The notes under the pieces were generated by a model that did not search any database, was not told where the DNA came from, and worked only from the letters and a program-made list of their open reading frames with translations. From G965230615 sp965230615 (lineage in GTDB: Bacteria; Pseudomonadota; Gammaproteobacteria; HTCC5015), in assembly GCA_965230615.1 (NCBI GenBank), contig OZ246012.1, positions 3,844,001 through 3,908,000 of the forward strand: a stretch of DNA of 64,000 nucleotides. Direction: 5' to 3'. Below are positions 45,117-53,616 of this stretch, piece after piece. Position numbers and translations under genes: made by a program. Position 1 is the stretch's first letter, and each line of letters begins with the position of its first letter.

Positions 45117-46034
45117 TTAGTCTTGAGTGGTATTAAGCAATAAGTACTCAATCAGTGCTTTTTGCGCATGCAGTCTGTTTTCTGCTTCATCCCAGACAAC
45201 ACTTTGTGGCCCATCAATAACAGCAGCGCTCACTTCTTCTCCACGATGTGCTGGCAGGCAGTGCATGAATAGCGCATTAGGGTCAGCTTGTTGCATAAGT
45301 TTGTTATCAACCTGGAAATTTGCGAATGCTGCTTCTCTATTCGCTTGTTCTGCTTCCATACCCATGCTGGCCCAAACATCTGTGACGATAAGGTCGGCGT
45401 TATGTGCTGCGGCATAAGGGTCTTGAGTGATATTAAGGTCTGCAGCTGCTTTGCTAATAACGTCACTGTTTGGTTCAAAGCCTTTAGGGCAGGCAATATT
45501 TAGTTTGAAGCCGAACTGTTTAGCTGCATTAATATAAGAGTTACATACATTATTACCATCACCAATCCAGGCAACAGTTTTGCCTTTAATATCACCGCGG
45601 TACTCAATAAAGGTTTGTATGTCAGCAAGAAGTTGGCATGGGTGGTATAAATCGGTGAGTCCATTGATAACGGGAATGTTGGCATGCTTAGCTAGCGTTT
45701 CAACTTTTTCCTGCTCAAATGTTCTAATCATAATGATGTCGACCATACTGCCCAATACTCTTGCAGTATCTTCAATAGGTTCGCCACGACCGATCTGGGT
45801 GTCTTGTGGTGATAGAAAAATAGCGTGGCCACCGAGCTGTACCATACCCGTTTCAAAAGATAGGCGCGTTCTTGTGGAGGCTTTTTCAAAGATCATTGCC
45901 ATCACTTTATTCGGTAATGGTGTGTGTGCTTGGTCATTTTTCTGCATTTGCTTGAGTTCGATGCCACGATGCACAATGCTGTGTAATGCTGAAGGACTCA
46001 AATCTAATAGTGATAGAAAATGTTGGGTGTTCAT
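45117..46034 (-). CDS. argF: Ornithine carbamoyltransferase
   Basis: ArgF condenses ornithine with carbamoyl phosphate to citrulline. The 305-residue product has the carbamoyl-phosphate site KASTRTRLSFETGM near residue 45 and the ornithine motif FMHCLPAHRGEEV near residue 265. I choose the ATG at 46034 (MNTQHFLSLLDLS); an in-frame TTG at 46049 would add five residues. It follows argD by 31 nt in the same orientation. Its substrate carbamoyl phosphate comes from CarAB, whose large subunit is at the start of the window. Confidence 0.96.
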   Translation of the reverse strand: MNTQHFLSLLDLSPSALHSIVHRGIELKQMQKNDQAHTPLPNKVMAMIFEKASTRTRLSFETGMVQLGGHAIFLSPQDTQIGRGEPIEDTARVLGSMVDIIMIRTFEQEKVETLAKHANIPVINGLTDLYHPCQLLADIQTFIEYRGDIKGKTVAWIGDGNNVCNSYINAAKQFGFKLNIACPKGFEPNSDVISKAAADLNITQDPYAAAHNADLIVTDVWASMGMEAEQANREAAFANFQVDNKLMQQADPNALFMHCLPAHRGEEVSAAVIDGPQSVVWDEAENRLHAQKALIEYLLLNTTQD

Positions 46035-46065
46035 AATGGGAACCTGCAATAGATGCTGAATAAGC

Positions 46066-47247
46066 TTATCGCTTATTCAAAAAATCTTTTATTAAAGTGC
46101 TAAGCTGAGAGACGGCTTGTTCTGCTTCGGCATTACTCAAGATATAAGGCGGTAATAAGCGAATAACTGAACCTGCAGTCACGTTTATTAATAAGCCTGA
46201 TGCCAACGCTAAAGAAACAAGCTCAGTGCAGTTGTCTATAAGTTCAATGCCAATCAGTAAGCCTTTGCCACGAATGTCGACGATGCCTGGTAGCCCAGCT
46301 AATTGCTGTTTAAAGCCGTCCAGCATAATTTCATTGAGGACATTAACTCTGGCTAGTAGCTGTTCTTGTTCAATAGTTTGAATGACAGTCAGCGCAGCTC
46401 GGCTTGCTAAAGGGTTACCGCCGAAAGTTGTGCCATGGCTGCCGGGCTGTAGAATATCGGCCGCCAGCCCTTGTGCCAGACAGGCACCGATAGGTACGCC
46501 ATTGCCCAAAGCTTTGGCGGCAGTGAGTACATCTGGCCGGGCATCTTCGTGTTGATAGGCAAACCATTTGCCACTACGGCCCATGCCTGATTGTATTTCG
46601 TCGAACATTAACAAGTATTGATGTTGATCGCAGAGTTGGCGTAGTGCTGCCAAGTAGCCAGGGTCAGGAATATTAATGCCGCCTTCCCCCTGGATGGGTT
46701 CAACCAATATGGCGACAATGTCCTGGCGCTGTGTTGCTAGGGTTTTGATGCTATCAATATCGTTATAAGGTACGCGAATAAAGCCTTCGACCAAAGGGCC
46801 AAAACCCTGTTGGGCTTTAACGTTGCCGGTTGCCGTTAAGGTTGCCAGTGTGCGGCCATGGAAGCTGTTTTCCATGACGATAATGTGTGGTGTTGCAATA
46901 TCACGATGTTCGTGGCCGTAACGACGTGCGATTTTTATTGCTGCCTCATTTGCCTCTGCACCGGAGTTGCCAAAAAATACCCGCTGCATATTGGCAATCT
47001 TGCACAAAGTGCTTGCCAGTTCGGTTTGGCAGTCGATGTTATAAAGGTTGGAGGTATGTAGCAGCTTACTTGCCTGGTCGCTGATCGCGCTGCTGATGGC
47101 AGGATGTGCGTGGCCTAGCGCGCAGACGGCAATACCGCCCAGCGCATCCAAATAGCGGTTGCCAGCGGAGTCCCATAAATAAGCACCTTGACCATGTGTG
47201 AAACTCACAGGCAAGCGTGCATAAGTGTGCATTAGTTGATCGCTCAT
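46066..47247 (-). CDS. argD: Acetylornithine/succinylornithine aminotransferase
   Basis: ArgD transaminates N-acetylglutamate semialdehyde in arginine synthesis and often also serves lysine synthesis. The 393-residue PLP class III enzyme shows NSGAEANEAAIKIAR near residue 94, LMFDEIQSGMGRSGKW near residue 214, the Schiff-base lysine in LTAAKALGNGVPIGA and GTTFGGNPLA. A good AAGGG ribosome binding site precedes the ATG at 47247. The leader has a terminator-like hairpin directly upstream. Confidence 0.96.
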   Translation of the reverse strand: MSDQLMHTYARLPVSFTHGQGAYLWDSAGNRYLDALGGIAVCALGHAHPAISSAISDQASKLLHTSNLYNIDCQTELASTLCKIANMQRVFFGNSGAEANEAAIKIARRYGHEHRDIATPHIIVMENSFHGRTLATLTATGNVKAQQGFGPLVEGFIRVPYNDIDSIKTLATQRQDIVAILVEPIQGEGGINIPDPGYLAALRQLCDQHQYLLMFDEIQSGMGRSGKWFAYQHEDARPDVLTAAKALGNGVPIGACLAQGLAADILQPGSHGTTFGGNPLASRAALTVIQTIEQEQLLARVNVLNEIMLDGFKQQLAGLPGIVDIRGKGLLIGIELIDNCTELVSLALASGLLINVTAGSVIRLLPPYILSNAEAEQAVSQLSTLIKDFLNKR

Positions 47248-47258
47248 CAGCCCTTAAC

Positions 47259-47281
47259 AAAAAAAGGCAGCTATGCTGCCT
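47259..47281 (-). terminator. Terminator-like hairpin in the argD leader
   Basis: On the minus strand AGGCAGC pairs perfectly with GCTGCCT around a 3-nt loop (47265-47281) and is followed by a T7 tract. It lies only 11 nt before the argD start codon and begins within a few nucleotides of the predicted transcript start. Confidence 0.7.
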
Positions 47282-47291
47282 GAAACGATCA

Positions 47292-47300
47292 ATTATAGCA
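47292..47300 (-). promoter_or_regulatory. Extended -10 promoter of argD-argF
   Basis: TGCTATAAT on the minus strand is a consensus extended -10. No good -35 is seen at 17 nt; a TTGGCA lies 25 nt upstream. A TGAAT half-site near 47331-47335 could be part of an ArgR box, but no full box is evident. Confidence 0.55.
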
Positions 47301-47386
47301 GTGATTAGCGTGTGGGGGATAATGCCAATATGAATATCAGTATAAAAAAAGGCAATATTGTGGCGATTGGTGCTTATCTGATGCAT

Positions 47387-47415
47387 AAAAAACCCGGCAA
47401 TATTGCCGGGTTTTT
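47387..47415 (-). terminator. Bidirectional intrinsic terminator
   Basis: A perfect 28-nt inverted repeat (47388-47415) with CCCGGCAAT arms and A/T tracts on both sides. It would end the minus-strand membrane-protein transcript and is also competent on the plus strand. Confidence 0.9.
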
Positions 47416-47445
47416 GCGATATCTGCCTATATAGCTTAGGGTAGC

Positions 47446-47943
47446 TTAGAATGGCAGGCTGTGCATTTGACCAACCATGCAGAGCAACATTGGAATAGAC
47501 AGCATCGTGTTGGTACGCGAGGCCATCAAAGCAATTTTCTTGCTTTTGGCTTTTTCTTCGTCTGTGGCAGGCTTAATACCAAGAATTTTCTTCTGATTTG
47601 GCCAGATCAGACCCCAGACATTGAATAGCATAATAGTGCCTAACCAAGCACCAATACCAATAATTTCTGCGCCGCTTTTAAGTAGAAAAGCATTCATAAA
47701 TCCCCAGCCACCAAATTCAAGTGCGGCAGCGCCGGTAATCCACGTTGCCAAAGCACCCCAGCGGAACCAAAAAAGTGCGCGCGGAGCAACATATTTATTG
47801 ATAGCGGCCGGCCCTGGACCCTCGCTATCGGCAGTTGCTGCTGCAACAGCTGGCACTTGTACGAAGTTAAAGTAATACAGTAAGCCGATCCACATAACAC
47901 CGGCAAGAACATGCAGCCATACAACTAATGACCAAAGATTCAT
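47446..47943 (-). CDS. Membrane protein of the urate hydroxylase (PuuD) N-domain type
   Basis: A 165-residue integral membrane protein with four hydrophobic segments. The N-terminal VVWLHVLAGVMWIGLLYYFNFVQVPA resembles the membrane domain of PuuD-type urate hydroxylases; two histidines (H11, and H near the C-terminus in VGQMHSLPF) could bind haem. Full PuuD proteins carry a C-terminal cytochrome c domain that is absent here, so urate oxidation is not assured. The start is backed by GAGGA about 8 nt upstream. A 25-codon hydrophobic ORF precedes it. The assignment is moderate. Confidence 0.7.
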   Translation of the reverse strand: MNLWSLVVWLHVLAGVMWIGLLYYFNFVQVPAVAAATADSEGPGPAAINKYVAPRALFWFRWGALATWITGAAALEFGGWGFMNAFLLKSGAEIIGIGAWLGTIMLFNVWGLIWPNQKKILGIKPATDEEKAKSKKIALMASRTNTMLSIPMLLCMVGQMHSLPF

Positions 47944-47999
47944 AGAAAGTCCTCTGTCTTGAAATTAATACGGGATGATGAATGAGGTAAAGGTTAGCG

Positions 48000-48077
48000 T
48001 TATAGAATAACCATAATAATAATGGCGATAATAAAACCGCAGACAACAGTACCCAGAATGGAATTGAGTGGATTCAT
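48000..48077 (-). CDS. Candidate 25-residue small membrane protein
   Basis: An ATG-initiated ORF on the minus strand, preceded by a well-spaced AAGGTG. The translation begins MNPLNSILGTVVCGFI and continues as a single hydrophobic helix (IIAIIIMVIL) ending in TAA. It is 56 nt upstream of the PuuD-type membrane gene in the same orientation, so it could be co-transcribed. It is too short for ordinary gene prediction. Composition and ribosome binding site support it, but expression is unproven. Confidence 0.5.
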   Translation of the reverse strand: MNPLNSILGTVVCGFIIAIIIMVIL

Positions 48078-48322
48078 CACATGCACCTTATGTAGAGTAT
48101 GATTCGTAATTTTAAATTAGGCGGTATGGTAGTAGTTCATCGGCTTTCTTTCAATGATTCCCCTCTTTTTAGGTGTTTTTTAAAAAGATTTGGCGGAGAT
48201 TAGGACTTTTGGGAGAATAGGGGGACAAAATATTGCACCCGATTGTAGCGGATTGAATTGGATTGGAACTGGACAACACGCGCCTGATGTCTGAGACGAA
48301 CATAAAGTAGGGCATAAAAACC
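48078..48322. other. Divergent upstream region before hyuB-type gene
   Basis: Together with 47944-48077 this makes a 379-bp gap between the minus-strand membrane gene and the plus-strand hydantoinase gene. It must contain both promoters. Apart from the 25-codon ORF I see no gene; the stretch 48150-48185 is T-rich. Confidence 0.5.
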
Positions 48323-49879
48323 ATGAATGCTATCGAACTGAGTATTTTTGCTGCGCGTATCGAGGCAATATGTGAGGAAATGGGCGCTCAGCTGCGTCGG
48401 GCAGCATTTTCCCCCAATATTAAAGATCGTTTGGACTTCTCTTGTGCCATTTTCGATGTTCAGGGGCAGCTATGTGCCCAGGCAGCGCATATTCCAGTGC
48501 ATCTGGGCAGTATGGCTTATGCTATGCAGGATATCGTGCAACAGTTCGAGTGGGCTGATGGTGATACGATGATCCTCAATGACCCCTATAAAGGTGGTAC
48601 GCACTTACCGGATGTAACCGTGATTACCCCCGCTTTTATAGAGGGACAGCTGGCAGGCTTCGTCGCTAATCGTGCGCATCATGCGGATATAGGCTCTGAG
48701 TCGCCAGGTTCAATGCCGATTTCCCAGCATTTATCAGAAGAAGGTCTGTTGTTACCCCCGACTTTCCTTTATAGGCAAGGACAGCGTGATGACAATGTCT
48801 GGCAGAGCCTGCTGACCAGTACCCGCAATGCGGCTGAGTCGGCGGGTGATTTTAATGCGCAAATCAGCGCAAACCGACGTGGCCTTACCCGTTTAATTGA
48901 GCTTATTGAGCCCATGGGCTTAGCGGCCTATCAGCAGGCTTTAGTGGGTATTAATGATTATGCCGAGCGCTTAGCCCTGGCGGCGTTGCAGAATATACCT
49001 GATGGGGAATATCAGTATATGGATTATATGGATGATGATGGTGTGGCGGCTCAGTCGATTGTCATCGCAGTGAGCATACAGGTACGCTCAGGCCGGGTGT
49101 TGGTGGACTTTGCCGGTACGGCGGCACAGGTGGCCGGTAATATCAATTGCCCGCTATCGGTGGCTGCGGCCGCGGTATTCTACGTGTTTCGCTGTCTCAT
49201 GCCTGAGCAAACGCCCGCCTGTGCCGGGGCATTTCGTTTGATTGAGTTACAGGCACCTTTAGGGTGTTTAGTGAATGCCAGGTCACCTGCGGCTGTGGCG
49301 GCAGGTAATGTGGAAACCAGTACCCGGATTGTGGATGTGGTCATTGGTGCATTGGTGTCTGCTTTACCGCAATTAATGCCAGCTGCTAGCCATGGCAGTA
49401 TGAATAATGTGGCCTTAGGTAGCATCAAGGCGGATGAGGGAGCCACTGCCGGTTCAGCCTGGGATTATTATGAAACCATTGGCGGTGGGACGGGGGCAGG
49501 TATGCAGCAGCCGGGCATCAGCGCAGTACAAACGCATATGACCAATACACTCAATACGCCTATCGAAGTGCTGGAGAGCAAATACCCTATTCGCATCAGT
49601 CATTATGGCATCCGTCGTGGTTCTGGTGGGGCGGGTGCACAAACGGGTGGGGATGGTATCATCCGTGAATATACATTCCTATCGCCAGCGGCGGGTACCT
49701 TGATCACAGAGCGTCGCCAGCTAGCGCCATGGGGGTTGGCAGGGGCGGCAGCAGGGCAGTCAGGGCGAAACTTGCTCAATGGTAAGGTGTTGCCCGCGAA
49801 AACTAGCTTTGAAGTGCAAGCAGGCGACAAATTGCGGGTAGAGACGCCAGGGGGGGGTGGCTATGGTCAGCCCGGTTAA
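48323..49879 (+). CDS. Hydantoinase B / 5-oxoprolinase-family protein (HyuB-like)
   Basis: A 518-residue HyuB-family protein. Conserved segments include SPNIKDRLDFSCAIFD near residue 31, the metal-site-like GDTMILNDPYKGGTHLPDV near residue 80, NRAHHADIGSESPGSMP near residue 117 and the C-terminal VETPGGGGYG. HyuB normally works with an ATP-using HyuA subunit on hydantoins, oxoproline or acetone-like substrates. No hyuA-like gene is adjacent, so the partner is encoded elsewhere or the protein acts alone. An AGGG ribosome binding site precedes the ATG. Confidence 0.92.
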   Translation: MNAIELSIFAARIEAICEEMGAQLRRAAFSPNIKDRLDFSCAIFDVQGQLCAQAAHIPVHLGSMAYAMQDIVQQFEWADGDTMILNDPYKGGTHLPDVTVITPAFIEGQLAGFVANRAHHADIGSESPGSMPISQHLSEEGLLLPPTFLYRQGQRDDNVWQSLLTSTRNAAESAGDFNAQISANRRGLTRLIELIEPMGLAAYQQALVGINDYAERLALAALQNIPDGEYQYMDYMDDDGVAAQSIVIAVSIQVRSGRVLVDFAGTAAQVAGNINCPLSVAAAAVFYVFRCLMPEQTPACAGAFRLIELQAPLGCLVNARSPAAVAAGNVETSTRIVDVVIGALVSALPQLMPAASHGSMNNVALGSIKADEGATAGSAWDYYETIGGGTGAGMQQPGISAVQTHMTNTLNTPIEVLESKYPIRISHYGIRRGSGGAGAQTGGDGIIREYTFLSPAAGTLITERRQLAPWGLAGAAAGQSGRNLLNGKVLPAKTSFEVQAGDKLRVETPGGGGYGQPG

Positions 49880-49976
49880 GCTTGCTCTGAGTGCGCTGCG
49901 CTATTATCGTGACCTTGAACGGGGTAAAATAAGCCCCATAAAGAGAGAATCGTTAACGTATTAGAGGTAATTTTGA

Positions 49977-50300
49977 ATGGATGATGTTTTGGGCCAAATC
50001 AAAGAGCAGGTAGAAGGTAACTCGATTATCCTATATATGAAAGGTAGCCCGCAGTTTCCAATGTGTGGCTTTTCCGGCCGCACTGTTGAAGTGCTCAAGC
50101 AATGTGGTCAAGAATTTGCCTATGTAGATGTGTTGCAGAACCCTGAAATTAGGCAAAATATGGTGAAATTTTCAGATTGGCCAACATTCCCACAGCTGTT
50201 TATCGATGGTGAGTTAGTCGGTGGCTGTGATATTACGCTAGAGTTATTCGCCAATGGTGAGCTGCAAAAAATGACGGCGACAGCTGGCAAGCCTGCTTAA
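49977..50300 (+). CDS. grxD: Monothiol glutaredoxin Grx4
   Basis: A 107-residue CGFS-type glutaredoxin that carries and transfers [2Fe-2S] clusters with BolA-type partners. The active site is PMCGFSGRTVEVL near residue 29. The glutathione-binding K in LYMKGSPQFP, the WPTFPQLFIDG block and GGCDI are present. The size is the usual single-domain bacterial form. It is transcribed alone, convergent with rnt. Confidence 0.96.
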   Translation: MDDVLGQIKEQVEGNSIILYMKGSPQFPMCGFSGRTVEVLKQCGQEFAYVDVLQNPEIRQNMVKFSDWPTFPQLFIDGELVGGCDITLELFANGELQKMTATAGKPA

Positions 50301-50327
50301 TCAATTATTATTGATGTATGTTTAAAG

Positions 50328-50367
50328 AAAGCCTGTATGCAAGAGACTTAAGTGTAGTGCAGGCTTT
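50328..50367. terminator. Weak inverted repeat between grxD and rnt
   Basis: AAAGCCTG (50328-50335) can pair with CAGGCTTT (50360-50367) with a 24-nt loop. There is no clear T tract after the stem beyond TTT, so bidirectional termination is only possible. Confidence 0.35.
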
Positions 50368-50378
50368 GTGGCTGTATG

Positions 50379-51020
50379 CTAACCAGCCATTTTAATCCGC
50401 ATGTCCGGGTTTAAGTGGTCCCATTGATTGACAATCTTGCAAAATAAATCAGCCGTCAGCTCTGCATCATATACTGCTGAGTGCGCTTCTTTGGCATCCC
50501 ATTTTAATCCGGCAGCATCAGCGGCTCTGGCCAGAACAGTTTGACCATAAGCAAGCCCCGCTAAAGTGACAGTATCGAAGTTACTAAATGGGTGGAATGG
50601 ATTGCGTTTAATGCCAGTACGTTCAACAGCGGCATTAATAAAGCTTAAATCAAAAAAAGCATTGTGGCCGACCAAAATGGCCCGTGTACAACCATGTGCT
50701 TTTACTGCCTGACGTATTGGGGTGAAAATATAACCGAGCGCATCAGATTCTTTGCGTGCTGCTCGCAGAGGACTGTCAGGAATAATGCCATTAATTTCCA
50801 ATGACTTGGGGTCGATATTGGCGCCAGGGAAAGGGTGTACATGTGTTGAAAAAGTATGCTCTGGTTTTATGATGCCATTGTCATCCATTGTGAGAATAAC
50901 AGCGGCGACCTCAAGCAATGCATCGGTTTGGTGATTAAAGCCACCGGTTTCAACATCGACAATAATGGGTAAAAAGCCTCGGAAGCGGCGAGCAATTTTG
51001 GATTGATTAGTATTGGTCAT
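50379..51020 (-). CDS. rnt: Ribonuclease T
   Basis: RNase T trims the 3' ends of tRNAs and other stable RNAs. The 213-residue DEDDh exonuclease has ExoI at PIIVDVETGGFNHQTDALLEVAA, ExoII with AILVGHNAFFDLSFINAAVER, and ExoIII with HSAVYDAELTADLF. The ATG at 51020 (MTNTNQSK) is the best start; a TTG two codons upstream is also open. RNase T is limited to gammaproteobacteria, which supports the lineage assignment. It is convergent with grxD. Confidence 0.97.
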   Translation of the reverse strand: MTNTNQSKIARRFRGFLPIIVDVETGGFNHQTDALLEVAAVILTMDDNGIIKPEHTFSTHVHPFPGANIDPKSLEINGIIPDSPLRAARKESDALGYIFTPIRQAVKAHGCTRAILVGHNAFFDLSFINAAVERTGIKRNPFHPFSNFDTVTLAGLAYGQTVLARAADAAGLKWDAKEAHSAVYDAELTADLFCKIVNQWDHLNPDMRIKMAG

Positions 51021-51269
51021 GCACAAAGCATATACAAACAGCAGCCAAAAGCGAAGTGAATTGTGTTAATTGCTCAGGGAATAACGGTCTGAATAGTCAC
51101 AATACTCATGATCATTATTTTAATAATTTTAATATTACGCAAAGTGTGCTGGGCTCAGGCGTATCTTAGAGTTGCTTGATAGCCCTTAGACTCGTATTAT
51201 CACCAAAGATGAAATGCATTATCGCTTCTACTGATAGGTTGTGCGCGAATGGGCAAGAGGGAGGATAGT

Positions 51270-51944
51270 ATGAAACTTACTATAATGAAGGGAATACAAG
51301 GGTTGCTGGTTTGTGTGGTCTGCTATTTGGCAGCCTGCTCCTCTTCCAGTAGTAATAACAGTGACCCCATCGATAGTAGTGATGACACGGCTGATTCAGG
51401 CGCGGTCAATAATATAGGGGGTAATGGTTGTGATAATTACCCGGATCAAAGTACTTCAGAATATGTTCTGCCCTGGCAAACAGGCCTAACGTTTACCGTC
51501 ATGACGGGCAACTGTGCAGCAGCAATTACGCACAGTGGCAATCGTCGCTATGCTTATGATTTTATCATGCCTTTTGGTACTGAAATTACGGCAGCCAGAG
51601 CCGGTGAAGTCATTCGTGTGGTTGACCATTTCGCTGACAATGACAGAACATTCACACATGAAAACCGGGTCTTTATTCGGCATGATGATGGTTCAATCGG
51701 CTTATATTTTCATATTATGCAAAATGGTTCTTTGGTCTCTGTAGGGGATCTCGTCAACCAGGGACAAATCATTGCAATACTGGGGACATCGGGTTCAATA
51801 GGCTCGGCACAGATACCGCATTTGCATTTTGAAGTGGCTTCAGAAATAGCCCCGATTATTTCTATACCGGTGACTTTCCGCAATACACGGCCACATCCAA
51901 ATGGCTTGAATGTTGGTGAAGATTATACGGCGCTGTTTTTTTAA
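51270..51944 (+). CDS. M23-family peptidase lipoprotein
   Basis: A 224-residue predicted lipoprotein with lipobox LAAC followed by a Ser/Asp-rich low-complexity linker (SSSSSNNSDPIDSSDD). The C-terminal domain is a LytM/M23 zinc peptidase fold: H in THSGNRRYAYDF with D nearby, and the HLHFEV zinc-ligand motif near residue 195. M23 enzymes cleave peptidoglycan crosslinks or activate amidases. I start at the ATG at 51270 behind GGGAGGAT; an ATG at 51249 would place seven residues before a second Met. The gene appears monocistronic. Confidence 0.88.
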   Translation: MKLTIMKGIQGLLVCVVCYLAACSSSSSNNSDPIDSSDDTADSGAVNNIGGNGCDNYPDQSTSEYVLPWQTGLTFTVMTGNCAAAITHSGNRRYAYDFIMPFGTEITAARAGEVIRVVDHFADNDRTFTHENRVFIRHDDGSIGLYFHIMQNGSLVSVGDLVNQGQIIAILGTSGSIGSAQIPHLHFEVASEIAPIISIPVTFRNTRPHPNGLNVGEDYTALFF

Positions 51945-52224
51945 CCTAGGCCTGATATACCCTTCTGATATGTGCGCAATACAATACATTGTTGTGCATC
52001 TTTCATAATGGCAGCCAGGATTTAGGCCCAGAGCTTGCTATTGGCAAGTATTTGTCTAGCAACGGCTTTGTTGTTAACTCTGTCGCGTTATCGTAAAACG
52101 CTGATGGTAGCTTTTCCATAATGACTGATTTACCCGTATAATAAGCGCCATTCATCGTTGCTTAAAAGGGACGGGCAGTCTTTTTTTAAGCGAATAAAGA
52201 TCAAGTTCAAAAGTGGAGTCGTGC
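51945..52224. other. Intergenic region (280 bp)
   Basis: This separates the M23 gene from the zinc-ribbon gene. No hairpin with a T tract and no credible ORF is evident. Confidence 0.5.
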
Positions 52225-52629
52225 ATGGACTGTCCAAAATGTGGTTCCCCCAATATGACCCCTGCCAATTATGGCCGAGAGTATACAGTGCATCGCTGTG
52301 ATGCTTGTAAAGCAATCTGGTTTCCTGAAGACTCATATAAAAAACTCAAAGAGGAGTGGATGTCACAGGCGCTTGATATAGGCGATCCTAAAGTGGGTAA
52401 GGAATATAACAAGGTCACTAATATCAAAAGCCCGATTACTGGCAAACCTATGCGCTCTGTCGTTGATAAAAAGCAACCTCACATTCGTTATGAGCTTGAT
52501 GAAGATGGGCATGGTGCATTATTTGATGCGGGTGAGTTTACCGATTATGTTGAAGATACGGTATCTGACTTTTTCAAAAGCTTCTTTGCTCGGGTTAGTG
52601 GTAAGACTAAAAATATAGATAAAGAATAA
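52225..52629 (+). CDS. Zinc-ribbon (zf-TFIIB-like) protein
   Basis: A 134-residue small protein. Two CxxC pairs, CPKCG at residues 3-7 and CDACK near residue 28, form a TFIIB-type zinc ribbon together with AIWFPEDSYKKL. The remaining part holds a PITGKPM segment and an acidic helical C-terminus. I use the ATG at 52225 (MDCPKCG) with GGAG at 52215-52218; a GTG four codons earlier is open. Bacterial members are uncharacterised; a metal or nucleic-acid role is only inferred from the fold. Confidence 0.85.
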   Translation: MDCPKCGSPNMTPANYGREYTVHRCDACKAIWFPEDSYKKLKEEWMSQALDIGDPKVGKEYNKVTNIKSPITGKPMRSVVDKKQPHIRYELDEDGHGALFDAGEFTDYVEDTVSDFFKSFFARVSGKTKNIDKE

Positions 52630-52806
52630 CAGCAGTGTAATCAGGCTTGAATAAGGCCTGAGCAGTTTTTGCTCAAGCAAAGCCTTGCCTTGCTAAGATA
52701 TTATTTTTTGATGGCTTGCGAGCGCGTCACTTCTTCTCTGGCAGCTCAGACAGTATTTCGATTGCAAGTATTTCTAGGCTAATGCCTTGCCTTTAGTAGC
52801 GTAACA

Positions 52807-52837
52807 CAGCCCCGCTGATGACAGGCGGGGCTGTTTT
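52807..52837 (+). terminator. GC-rich intrinsic hairpin between convergent genes
   Basis: CAGCCCCGC (52807-52815) pairs perfectly with GCGGGGCTG (52825-52833), followed by TTTT on the plus strand. It can end the zinc-ribbon gene transcript and, less well, the opposing FecR-domain transcript. Confidence 0.7.
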
Positions 52838-52854
52838 GATCATGATTGTGCGGT

Positions 52855-53616
52855 TTAGTAACCACGACGTGGTGCATTGTAATCCACGTCTGAAACACTA
52901 TAAGGCGTTGTACGGCCGACAAGTTCTTCGATTAGCATCAATTCCATATCCGTGTGGTTTTTAAATGGTGCCTTGCGGATACGTTTACCTTTTGCACCCT
53001 TTGCCAGAATATAGCGAGGTGCATCATGTCGTTTAGACGCGATAGATTCTCTACTGCTTGGATCTGTTGTCGATGCCAGGCTAGTAACACCATAGCAAGT
53101 ACAGATATAACTACGATCAGGCTCTGCTTCAAAATAGACACCGGTACCCCGGATACCAATCGTTGCTGTACTGGTGGCTACCGATAGGCCGCGTTCTTTT
53201 TTCTTGCGTTTGCCGAATACTGAGAGCAATTTGCCAGTGACCAGGCGGAGGTTATTGAGTAACAGACCTGTACCAGACAGTTTCAGCTTACTGTTACTGC
53301 GCATAATAAAGGCATCTTTGCCGACCACAAAGACAACCTGGCTTTTTTTGCCGGTCTCAACTGTATCGTTGACTTTGATTAGGGTATCTTTATCAGCGGC
53401 TTTGCCATTAACGCGCACTGCGCCTTTGATATCAAAAATAGATTTGCCAGGCGGTACTTTGCGCGGCACTTTACCAAAGATGGATGCCTCGGCTGTACTA
53501 GCTGGAACCATCAAGCCTGCAGTGCCTGTTGCGACAAACGCACCGGCGGTTAATGCATCCACTAAAAACTCTCTGCGTGGATCATCGATTTCTTCTTCGT
53601 CTCTCAATATATACAT
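52855..53616 (-). CDS. Tat-exported FecR-domain protein
   Basis: A 253-residue protein with a twin-arginine signal (DDPRREFLVDALTAGA, then a hydrophobic stretch ending STAEA near residue 44), so it is predicted to be exported folded. Residues about 60-165 form a FecR domain (DIKGAVRVNGKAADKDTLIKV; SATVATIGIRGTGVYFE-type block). It lacks the anti-sigma membrane region of classical FecR. CTCYG contains two cysteines. It is divergent from the modular surface protein gene across a 676-bp gap. Stand-alone FecR-domain proteins are usually thought to bind sugar or peptide envelope polymers; a role here is inference. Confidence 0.87.
   Translation of the reverse strand: MYILRDEEEIDDPRREFLVDALTAGAFVATGTAGLMVPASTAEASIFGKVPRKVPPGKSIFDIKGAVRVNGKAADKDTLIKVNDTVETGKKSQVVFVVGKDAFIMRSNSKLKLSGTGLLLNNLRLVTGKLLSVFGKRKKKERGLSVATSTATIGIRGTGVYFEAEPDRSYICTCYGVTSLASTTDPSSRESIASKRHDAPRYILAKGAKGKRIRKAPFKNHTDMELMLIEELVGRTTPYSVSDVDYNAPRRGY

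Noticed and set aside
45580..46059. 159-codon plus-strand frame opposite argF
   Set aside because: It is antisense to conserved OTCase motifs and has no recognisable features of its own.
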